Shown: positions 1 to 7,920 of the stretch, piece by piece
Layout of the letters: every line of letters begins with the position of its first letter
How positions within the stretch are numbered: the first letter of the stretch is position 1
DNA from: Kalmanozyma brasiliensis GHG001
Lineage: Eukaryota > Basidiomycota > Ustilaginomycetes > Ustilaginales
Reading direction: 5' to 3'
DNA: 64,000 bases
NCBI RefSeq assembly: GCF_000497045.1
Contig: NW_015961949.1
Span: 1 to 64,000, forward strand
Position numbers and translations under genes: made by a program
The notes under the pieces: model-generated
Told to the model about the DNA's origin: nothing
The model's input: the letters and a program-made list of their open reading frames with translations, nothing else
Databases searched by the model: none

Positions 1-77
1 CCGTCTTGCCAGGCTTCCCATGCGCCAACACCGTTCAACCGGTGACATGAAACCCTAACCCCCTCTGAACAGAGTGT

Positions 78-637
78 TCAAAGGGCCAGTTGATAGCCAG
101 CTCCCTCTTCGGCAGAGCCACTGCCAGCCGCAGCGGACTCAGACAACTTTGGCACGCATGGCCCTGCCCCTGCCAAACTCAGGAGTCGAGCCTCGAGACG
201 GCTATCAGGCACGGTACCCCTTACAGCCCCCTCCTCCTGGTGCAGCTGCAATGGCCTGCGGTGCTTGTGTGAGGACCAATTCTGCTTGCACTGAAGCTTG
301 CGTTTGGCCTTCTTGTTGGGCGCTGCCTCCACCTGAGCCCAGATTTGGCCCGCTTGTTGCTCTGCCTGCTCCTGAAGCTCTTGCATCACCCGCCTCCTCT
401 TGTAAATAGCGGCAACCTTGTGCGCACATTCAATAATCTTGTTGACACCTTCCCTGTATGCAACATCAAAAGGCGGCAGCCAGCATCCTTCAAATCCCTC
501 CTCATTGCCAGGCTGTTCAAGTCCGAGTTGCAGCAGTGCTGGCAAAGTTCTTGCCATTGGCTGCACTTGTCTGCATTTTGCTGCAGCGCAAGATGAAATG
601 TGTTAGCCACAGTACACAAGGCAGCACAAGGCCACAT
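78..637 (-). pseudogene. Unidentified coding-like relic, possibly frameshifted
   Basis: On the minus strand two overlapping reading frames each look protein-like over only part of their length. The upstream part (about 637-480) is rich in Cys and Gln with a CQHCC cluster. The downstream part (about 490-240) reads WLPPFDVAYREGVNKII and then a basic, Gln-rich helix. Moving from one frame to the other near 475-490 would give one continuous stretch, as expected of a frameshifted gene or transposon remnant. I do not recognise the family. It lies next to a minisatellite at the window edge. Chance open frames in GC-rich DNA remain a real alternative. Confidence 0.2.
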
Positions 638-682
638 GTGACAGTCTCAATTCAACAAGTTGTGTACCTGATCAGATGTCAA

Positions 683-787
683 AACTCAAGACTCAAGACT
701 CAAGACTCAAGACTCAAAACTCAAGACTCGAGACTCAAAACCCAAGACTCAAGGCTCAAGGCTCAAGGCTCAAGGCTCAAGACTCAA
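683..787. repeat. 7-bp minisatellite, about 15 units of GACTCAA
   Basis: Fifteen consecutive heptamers. Most are GACTCAA. Variants are AACTCAA at the start and in the middle, GACTCGA, AACCCAA, and a homogeneous block of four GGCTCAA at 753-780. The block of identical variants indicates recent local expansion by slippage or unequal exchange. Confidence 0.95.
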
Positions 788-873
788 GGGGACGTGCGAG
801 CCCTGAGGCTCCGGAAATGTGATTTGTAAGCAAAAAAGCGAGCTGGCGGGCTGAGCCGTTGCGAAAGCGTGGA

Positions 874-1283
874 GCAGTTGGATGCCATTGCGAGATGCGA
901 GAGTGGTACGAATACAATGAGGATAGAGAGCAGTTGGATGCTACGGAACTGGGATGCTGACAAGTAGCCGAATTGGGGCAGAACGAGTGTGTGTGCGGGG
1001 GAAAGACAGAGCGGGAGCAGTTGGATGCGCAGCGAATGGGTGTGCGAGATCGACAGAGTGGAGCAGTTGGATGCTGCGACACGAGATGATTACTGGTGCG
1101 GGATCGGATAGCGATACTGTCCGGACGGGGAGAGGTGGATGCAGTTGGATGCTCGACCGTTGTTGAGAGAAAACAGTGATGACGTGCAGTTGGATGCTTT
1201 GCGAGATGCTTATGATCGGTACTGGCGGAACGAGCAGTTGGATGCGTCTTCCTCGTCTTCGAAGGGGTTGTGCAGTTGGATGC
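874..1283. repeat. Array of eight identical 12-mers GCAGTTGGATGC with irregular spacers
   Basis: Exact copies start at 874, 930, 1017, 1063, 1141, 1186, 1234 and 1272, all in the same orientation. Spacers are 44, 75, 34, 66, 33, 36 and 26 nt and do not resemble each other, so this is not an ordinary tandem repeat. Several copies are preceded by GA or GGA. The array begins 57 nt beyond the stop codon of the minus-strand homoserine acetyltransferase gene. In that transcript it would read GCAUCCAACUGC within the 3' UTR or just downstream. Translation in any frame gives shifting peptides, so conservation is at the nucleotide level. Confidence 0.95.
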
Positions 1284-1339
1284 GATCGTTCTCGGACCGA
1301 CGTCTTTCGACAACGACGTCGGCTTGATGGGAGGCGGTC

Positions 1340-3148
1340 TCACCACCGCGTAACGTCCTCGACCTCACCGAAAACGCTCTCCTTGACCTCCTCCACCGCA
1401 GCGCCGATCTCGACCGGGTCCCTCTTGTACAGCTCGCCCAGCACCTCCCGCAAGAAGCTTCCAACAGACTGATTGATCTGTTCGAACTCCAACAAGAACC
1501 CATCGTGACCATCGGTGCTCTTAACACTGACAAACCGGCTGCCCTCGACCAGCTTGTGTATCAAGACCTGTTCGGGCGGGGCGAACAGGCCGTCGCTCTC
1601 GATGCTAACGACCAACACTGCCGGTGCGTCTGGTTTTCCGGGGATCGACGGCGCAGAGAGGAAGGAAAGAACGTTCATCAACGCCTCGTCTTCCTCGTCC
1701 GCAGTCTCTGGCTTGACACCCGCGGACCGAGAAAGAGGAGAGAGCGACCACCCCCACCGATCACGCGCCACATCGTGCGAGTCCATCTTGCGCGTGAGAT
1801 GGATGTAGCAGTTGGCATCAAAGCGGTTGACAAACTTGTCGCCTTGGTAGCGCAGGTAGGATTGGGCCGAAAAGATCTGCGGTGCGGTGGACGGGCTGAA
1901 GGGTTCGATGAGACGGGTTGCGGGCGCAGAGGCGGGCGGGAGAGAGGTGGTGGGGACCACGGCTTCGTCGGATAACTCGGTTGGCGGATGCGGGGTCGAG
2001 GGAACTGGTGGTGTCGTCGCTGTAGGCGAAAGGGAGGGTCCGTTTGCTGAAGCGCCGTTGCTGTTGGTGTCGGCGGTTGCACCAAAGTAGCCATTGCGGG
2101 TGGTGCCATTGGGCGAAGTGTTGCTGCCATATGGCCTGACGCGGGGTGAGAGGTTGCCCTCGTTGTGCGCTGCGGCTGCGTCTTCTGCGATCGATGACCT
2201 TCTCTGTTCATCCGCGCGCTTGGCCGTCTCCTCCTCCTTCTTGCCCGGCAAGCCCTGTTGTGGTGCAGCGCCTCCGCCCTTGAGTGCTTTGCCCACCCTC
2301 CTTCCGAATCTCGACTCGAAGCTGTCCCTCGACCTGTACGTCAATAGCGCAGCCATGCGTGCGGCGCTCAGCCCGTTTCGTGGAGGCTGGCCGGGCTCGT
2401 AGTAGCCATGCTTAAAGAGTGGGTCCGAATAGATGCTTTGACGTTGAGCCTCGGCCCATGAGATGCACCATGCCGAATGTCTTGCTGACGTCGCAAGCGG
2501 GACAATAGCTTGAATGTACCGTTGCGTGGACGACGCCTGCCCGGGGTAGCGGGTGGGAAACACGAGCGGCCACTCGAGCACCGCCATTCCACCCATACTG
2601 CCGCCGACTACCGCTGCAATGCTTTCGACGCCCAAATATTCGAGGACTAGCTTCTGAATCCTCACGTCGTCCCTCACGGTCGTAGCTGGGAACTCGGGGC
2701 CCCACCAACCCTCGCCTTTCCACTCCATCTTGCTCCTCGCCAACGCCTCTGCAACCCCCGTCTGCGTCGCTTCCGCCCATCCGCTCTCTCCACCTGCCTG
2801 GGTACAGCTGCTCGCACTCCCATATGGACTGCCCAACACGTTGCAGCAAAGGACGAAGAAGCGCGAGTAGTCAAAGACCTTATCTTTGCCCAGTAGGGGG
2901 CCCCACCAGTCCTCTACGTCGGCGGAACCCGTCAGCGCATGGCATACGACGAGCGCATTGTCTTTTGTGGCAGCGAGTGTGCCCCACGTCTTGAACGCGA
3001 CGGGCACATTGGTGAGCTCGACTCCGGACTCGAGGGTGAAGCGTGGGAAGAGAAGGTATCGTTGGCGCCCCGCGAGCAGGCTCGACTGCGGTGAGGTCGG
3101 ACCTGGGATCTCGATGGGCGAAGGGAGGCGGTGATCGTTCTCCGCCAT
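1340..3148 (-). CDS. MET2: Homoserine O-acetyltransferase (MET2 type)
   Basis: Transfers acetyl from acetyl-CoA to L-homoserine, the entry step to methionine by direct sulfhydrylation; normally cytosolic. The alpha/beta-hydrolase fold of the MetX family is clear: an early HALTGSADVEDWW segment, the nucleophile elbow VVGGSMGGM (Ser184 counted from this start), and late ESDGLF and DGHDGFL segments carrying the Asp and His of the triad. A low-complexity insertion of about 150 residues (roughly 280-435), rich in Ser, Thr, Pro and Asn, splits the catalytic domain, making the protein about 600 residues. An in-frame ATG at 3232 would add 28 residues; I prefer 3148 because conserved sequence begins only after it and the extension looks like translated leader. 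The gene is divergent from the membrane-protein gene at 3571. Confidence 0.93.
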   Translation of the reverse strand: MAENDHRLPSPIEIPGPTSPQSSLLAGRQRYLLFPRFTLESGVELTNVPVAFKTWGTLAATKDNALVVCHALTGSADVEDWWGPLLGKDKVFDYSRFFVLCCNVLGSPYGSASSCTQAGGESGWAEATQTGVAEALARSKMEWKGEGWWGPEFPATTVRDDVRIQKLVLEYLGVESIAAVVGGSMGGMAVLEWPLVFPTRYPGQASSTQRYIQAIVPLATSARHSAWCISWAEAQRQSIYSDPLFKHGYYEPGQPPRNGLSAARMAALLTYRSRDSFESRFGRRVGKALKGGGAAPQQGLPGKKEEETAKRADEQRRSSIAEDAAAAHNEGNLSPRVRPYGSNTSPNGTTRNGYFGATADTNSNGASANGPSLSPTATTPPVPSTPHPPTELSDEAVVPTTSLPPASAPATRLIEPFSPSTAPQIFSAQSYLRYQGDKFVNRFDANCYIHLTRKMDSHDVARDRWGWSLSPLSRSAGVKPETADEEDEALMNVLSFLSAPSIPGKPDAPAVLVVSIESDGLFAPPEQVLIHKLVEGSRFVSVKSTDGHDGFLLEFEQINQSVGSFLREVLGELYKRDPVEIGAAVEEVKESVFGEVEDVTRW

Positions 3149-3570
3149 CGTTGCGTTGTGCCTACAGCGATTGTGTTGCAGTGGCAAGCTGGTTGGTGAG
3201 AAGGATGGAAGGGAGAAGGAAGAAGTGCCCAAGGGTCAGATTGGAAGAAACGTGCACCCGCAAAAGCCGGCTACACAAACCTTTGTGTCGGACGGCGGAC
3301 TTCTTTGTGACTCAGTCTGTGCGCCGTTGTGCGTAAAAGCACGACATTTTGGTCTGCGCTGTACGGTCCCCATCAAACCGGTCTAACACTTTGAGCAAAG
3401 CTGTTAGACCGAAGTGCGGACCCGCTTGCACGTGTTGAAAGGTCGCAGCGGCTGCGGGTGGTGACCTTTGCGAGGCTCTCGAGCCGCAACCAGAATTCAT
3501 GCTCCACAATCCTCATCTGGATCCGCATACACATCACTTACATCCTCCTCCTCACCATCATCCATCCACG

Positions 3571-4446
3571 ATGTCGGCCCGCAATCCATCACGCGAGACC
3601 GTGGCCGCTCCAGGCTCGCCCACCCTCTCGTCGACCTCGCACGCATCCAACGCCTCGACCACAGCCACGGTCATCGACAGCCAACCCAACCCGAAAAGTC
3701 TAGTCAACCTCGGCAAACAGCTCAAGTACCTCTCCATCGGCCTTGTGCTCACCCTCTACTTCCAGGTATACCAACATCTGTCGGACGCGCTATCGCTAGG
3801 CATCCTCTCATCATTCCCAGCCAAGCTTGCGCTGCTATCCGCGGTGCTGTTGATTGGGACGGTGCTTATTTTCGGGTACATCATCCTCCTCCCTGCGCGA
3901 GGGTACACCGTCAACTACATGGACTGGCGCGGGGATGCGCATTTGGGGAGCGCCATCCCCATCTTGACGGCATGCATTATCTTTGGATGGGTGACCTTGC
4001 TGTTCACGCTAAGCCCGGTGGGTGCGCCCGCACCGCCCGCGCAGAGCATCCAACAGCGTTTGAGCCAGGCAGCGGCGTACACAGGTTGGGACAGCCTGCA
4101 GAGCAAGATCCAGTCCATTCCGGCAAACATCCTCCCTCAGTCCTCCACCTCGAGTGGCGGCTGGAACAAGATCACTTCGAGGCTGAGCGGGTCGAACGCC
4201 GACAAGAGCTGGGACACGATCGCCTCCTACCTCTCCCTCTCCCCCCGAGCGAACTCCAATCTGCAGCAATACTTCCTCCAGCTCAGCGCACGCGCGGACG
4301 ACTGGGCCGCGCGCAACATCAAAGTCATCGGCTGGACAGGCGCGCTGTTGGGAAGCATCGGCACGTACCTCTTCGTCTTTGGAGCGGTGGGCCTCGTTGG
4401 GTTTGTCGCCCCGGATAACAGGGCGAACAAGAGCAAGACGTTTTAG
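3571..4446 (+). CDS. Membrane protein with four predicted helices, function unknown
   Basis: A 291-residue protein. After a polar Ser/Thr-rich N-terminus there are hydrophobic stretches at about 51-72, 84-106, 126-146 and 251-280. Between the third and fourth helices lies a roughly 100-residue polar loop. A YTVNYMDWRGDAHLG segment follows helix 2 and may be a conserved loop. No catalytic motif is visible and I do not recognise the family. An upstream in-frame ATG at 3499 would add 24 His/Pro-rich residues typical of translated leader, so the start MSARNPS at 3571 is preferred. Confidence 0.75.
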   Translation: MSARNPSRETVAAPGSPTLSSTSHASNASTTATVIDSQPNPKSLVNLGKQLKYLSIGLVLTLYFQVYQHLSDALSLGILSSFPAKLALLSAVLLIGTVLIFGYIILLPARGYTVNYMDWRGDAHLGSAIPILTACIIFGWVTLLFTLSPVGAPAPPAQSIQQRLSQAAAYTGWDSLQSKIQSIPANILPQSSTSSGGWNKITSRLSGSNADKSWDTIASYLSLSPRANSNLQQYFLQLSARADDWAARNIKVIGWTGALLGSIGTYLFVFGAVGLVGFVAPDNRANKSKTF

Positions 4447-4928
4447 CGGACGAGAAGGGGCGACGCAATGTACACTTTGTTCATCAACTCCAGTTTGCAC
4501 AAGAGCGAGTGTTCAGATGACTGTGATGCCGGTGCCCAGGCTGCTACTATCGGAATGAGGTGCAGAGGCTTGATCCGTGAGCTTTGACTGGGGAGGGGCG
4601 CTCTGAGATGGAGATGAGGATGGTGAAGAGGACACACACTCGGACGACGATATCGAAGTCGATTCCAGCCGGCATGAGCCCGTGAGCTCGGTTTCACTTT
4701 GCTTCGATGTCGAGCTCAACGGTGCAAACAGCAAGACGATCATCTGACTTCTCATCGGGCCGCGAGCTCTATCCACACCCTGCTCAATCGCCAGCTCGGT
4801 GTCTAGATCCACACCGAGACGACGGCGATGAAGATCACTTCTCAGACACACGCCGAAGCACCGACCAAAGAGAATGTGACACAAAGTGACTCCGATGACA
4901 TCGCCTCAAAGGTACAAATACACAACCG
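4447..4928. other. Intergenic, tail-to-tail
   Basis: This 480-bp stretch separates two convergent genes and should hold both 3' UTRs and polyadenylation sites. I see no gene or repeat. Confidence 0.6.
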
Positions 4929-7340
4929 CTACTTCTCCCTCGTCACCGCGGGCAGACCATCATCCACACTGCCCCCTTGCCCCTTACTCCTCGTCTGCCA
5001 ACCCTTCTTGAGCTGACCGACGGCTTTCTTGCCCATCTTCTGCGTGAAGCTCTCCACGTTCTCGCCCATCGCCTTTCTGCGTCTGCGCTTCATGCGCTGC
5101 CTGAATTGACGCTCGATGAACTGGAAGATGATGGCGTCGATCGCGCCTTGGGCGAAGATGGTCCAGCGCGAGAGCGAGTGGAGCCAGTCGTGCGCCCTTC
5201 GCACCGACAGAGCGGGGTCGGCGAGGTCGACCGCCAGTCTTGCAATCGAGAAGGAGAAGAGGATGCAGTATGCAGCGGGGTACAGCAGGAGCAGGAGAGA
5301 CGCCTGTCGGTTGAGCGTAGACCCGATCGAGTCGACGCCGTTCTCATCCGCCGACGAGCTGGACGAGGTGCCCGTGTTGACGCCTGTGTCGTCCCGCGCA
5401 CCGCCGTTGGGGTGGACGCTGCCGCTCGAGTGGCGGGCGCCGCGCCAATTGCGTGCGAGCTTGTGGCTCGAATGGTGCCGACCCGACCCACCAGCGGTGA
5501 CATTCATCCCCCACTTCCAGTCGTCCCCGAGCGACTGCTCAAACGCCTCTTTGCTAGGCATGTCGACCATCACCTCGCCGGGCAGGATCTGTACCGCACT
5601 GCCGCGACGCTCAGAGGCGAACTCGCCCCCACCACCCTGGCGTGCGCGCGTCATGTCGCCCTCGTCCATCGCCAGGATGTCGGCCATGCGCGGGTACTTG
5701 CGAGCGGCGGTGGGGGGTGCACGCGAATGCTTGAGGTGCTCGACGGGAGGCGAGATCATCTCAAAGTCGCCTGCGTACTTGCGTGGACGCATGCTTTGGA
5801 ACTCGAGATCGTCCTCGTCCTCATCGTCGGTATCGCCAGCAACGTAGCGCGGATCGCCAGCGGATGCGCGACGCTCGTCTCGTAACCTAGCGGTGGAGAT
5901 CGAGTTGGCATCGTTGCCGGTAGAGCTTGCCCCGGCCGTGAACGGTCGTTTGGATGTCGTCGGACTGACTTTGGACGAGTCGCCCGAGCCTCTTGCGAAC
6001 GAGCCGTTGAGGGGCGCAGACGAGCCTCGGTTGGAGATCGACGACGGGCCGTTGCCTGCTGTGTAGGACGAGTCTGAGGGCGAGTGCTGGCTAAGGCTGC
6101 CAGCGTCGTCACGGGATGCGTTGGCTTTCTCGATGTCGAGATCGCTCGGCGCAGCACGATGCGGAGCCATGCTGTAGTTGGGGTCCAGCAGTCCGTAGGA
6201 TGCCAATGGCGCTGTTGTCGCCGACGCATCTTGGCCCATGCTATAGTTGTTGAACATGCTCGACAGGCCGGGGTCCGCCTTGCTGTCTAGCGCGTCCGGA
6301 TCCGAGCCGTTGCGACGAGAAGCAGCATCGACGCTGCCGTCCTTGTCGACGAAGGACGACGAACGTCTGCGCGCTGATGCGGCGTTGTAATCGTGCTTGT
6401 TGAGCACCGGTGGCGAGATGCGGCTGGCAGAAGACGTCTTTCTGCTGTTGGCTGCTGCTGACGAGGAACCAGAGAGGCCCTTGATGGTGGGACTAGATCC
6501 CTGCTCGGCTGCATCGGCACCGGCTGCGGACGTCAGGAGGGGCAGGTCATTGGGCTGTTGCGACGGCTGGATGGTGTCGAGGCCGTACTGCTTGGACTGC
6601 GCTCCCTGCTGTGCGTGTGACCTGCGACGGCTGTGGCTGATGGAAGAGGAGTTGTTGGCTTTGCTGAACAGATTCGTCCTTCTGAGGAAGAAGAAGAGGT
6701 GGGTGTAAAGGCAAAGGATGACAATGAACACGATGGCTCGAGGCACAAACTGGAAGATGGCCGAGAACAAGAAGCTGGTGGTCAAAGCACAGTAGCCACC
6801 TCGAAACCCAAAGCCGCCGACACCGAATGGGATGGCGTTGATGACGAACGAAACGAGCCAGAAGCCCGGCCAGAGCCAGCGTACACGCCTTTCTACGGTG
6901 AGAGTGAAGCTGGAGAGGGGGTGGACCAAGATCATGTAGGTGACGATGGCAATGGACAAGTTCCATAGATGCTGAGAGAAGATGGAGCTGACGAGGATGT
7001 AGCCGAGGAAACTGCAAGGAGCGTCGTGCTGTACGAGATTGATCTCGCCGATAAGACAAGCGGTGGTGATGATGACTGTGATGGAGGTGACGAGATCGCT
7101 GGTGGCAAGGCCGAGAATGAGCGAGTGACGCAGCTTGCGACTTCTCCTGTTGATGATGTAGGGAACAATGATGGCGATGCAGCCGACTAGGGAGAGACAG
7201 CAGATTACCATGTCGACATTGTTGCCGGTGGTTCCGACGCTTTCGCGATGAAAAGTGTCGGTCTCATTGCTGACGCGGACCGAGGGATCTTGGAGGAGTG
7301 AGCGCCAGTAGTCGGCTTTGTGAAGATTGAGTTCACTCAT
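4929..7340 (-). CDS. Seven-helix G-protein-coupled receptor, Git3/Gpr1-like, with very long third cytoplasmic loop
   Basis: An 803-residue plasma-membrane receptor. Helices 1-5 lie within about residues 40-225 (for example VDMVICCLSLVGCIAII and HSLILGLATSDLVTSI). Helices 6 and 7 lie at about 675-745 after LLLLLYPAAYCILF, followed by a strongly basic tail QRMKRRRRK. A Cys in a CSFLGY segment before helix 3 and another in GGYCALTT before helix 5 could form the usual extracellular disulfide. About 450 disordered Ser/Asp-rich residues separate helices 5 and 6, the arrangement seen in fungal nutrient receptors acting through Gpa2 and cAMP. A cAMP-receptor-like subgroup is possible. The ligand cannot be predicted. 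The start MSELNLHK is preferred over an in-frame ATG 17 codons upstream. Confidence 0.8.
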   Translation of the reverse strand: MSELNLHKADYWRSLLQDPSVRVSNETDTFHRESVGTTGNNVDMVICCLSLVGCIAIIVPYIINRRSRKLRHSLILGLATSDLVTSITVIITTACLIGEINLVQHDAPCSFLGYILVSSIFSQHLWNLSIAIVTYMILVHPLSSFTLTVERRVRWLWPGFWLVSFVINAIPFGVGGFGFRGGYCALTTSFLFSAIFQFVPRAIVFIVILCLYTHLFFFLRRTNLFSKANNSSSISHSRRRSHAQQGAQSKQYGLDTIQPSQQPNDLPLLTSAAGADAAEQGSSPTIKGLSGSSSAAANSRKTSSASRISPPVLNKHDYNAASARRRSSSFVDKDGSVDAASRRNGSDPDALDSKADPGLSSMFNNYSMGQDASATTAPLASYGLLDPNYSMAPHRAAPSDLDIEKANASRDDAGSLSQHSPSDSSYTAGNGPSSISNRGSSAPLNGSFARGSGDSSKVSPTTSKRPFTAGASSTGNDANSISTARLRDERRASAGDPRYVAGDTDDEDEDDLEFQSMRPRKYAGDFEMISPPVEHLKHSRAPPTAARKYPRMADILAMDEGDMTRARQGGGGEFASERRGSAVQILPGEVMVDMPSKEAFEQSLGDDWKWGMNVTAGGSGRHHSSHKLARNWRGARHSSGSVHPNGGARDDTGVNTGTSSSSSADENGVDSIGSTLNRQASLLLLLYPAAYCILFSFSIARLAVDLADPALSVRRAHDWLHSLSRWTIFAQGAIDAIIFQFIERQFRQRMKRRRRKAMGENVESFTQKMGKKAVGQLKKGWQTRSKGQGGSVDDGLPAVTREK

Positions 7341-7883
7341 GGCTGCGAGATGAGCAGCGCGAGCGAAGCGCGATGGTGGGCGAAGAACCAAGCAGAGCAG
7401 GTGGTGGAGTTGGAATTGAGAGCCGCTTGGGACTCTATACGAGGCGAAGGGCGGACAGCGTCGAAGTTGCGGAAGAGATCATGTAAAGCAATTCTTGTTG
7501 TTGTTCCTGGACGGAGGCAATGCGATGCCGGCTCTGGCTGACTAGAGAGGAGCTGGAGCAATGGGGGTTCGGTCTCAGAATCGGTGCAGCATCGAGCCAG
7601 GAGCGATGAGATGATCGGAAATGATCAAACTGGCTGATGAGGAGGGCAGCTGCGGGGCGCGCAGGCAATGAAGGCAAATGATGCCAAGCAGCGCCAACAG
7701 AAGAGATCCGATGAGAATGAGGCTGAGAAGAGAATGGCGACGGTCTGTCGACGGTGGTAATGAGGGTGGCGCCGGTCTATTGTAGATGCGTGGCTGAGTC
7801 GTGGTGCGTGATGTAGATGGAAGACTGGCAAATGAGCGGTGACAAAGGGACGATATGACGGCGACAGTCTCGTAAGCCGATAT

Positions 7884-7920
<37 letters not shown>

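Noticed and set aside
874..1283. CRISPR-like reading of the 12-mer array
   Set aside because: Repeats are too short, spacer lengths vary from 26 to 75 nt, the setting is eukaryotic, and no cas genes are present.
7885..7920. (CGT)12 as a coding polyarginine or polyaspartate tract
   Set aside because: Flanking frames are low in information and no domain is attached; it is best read as a leader microsatellite.
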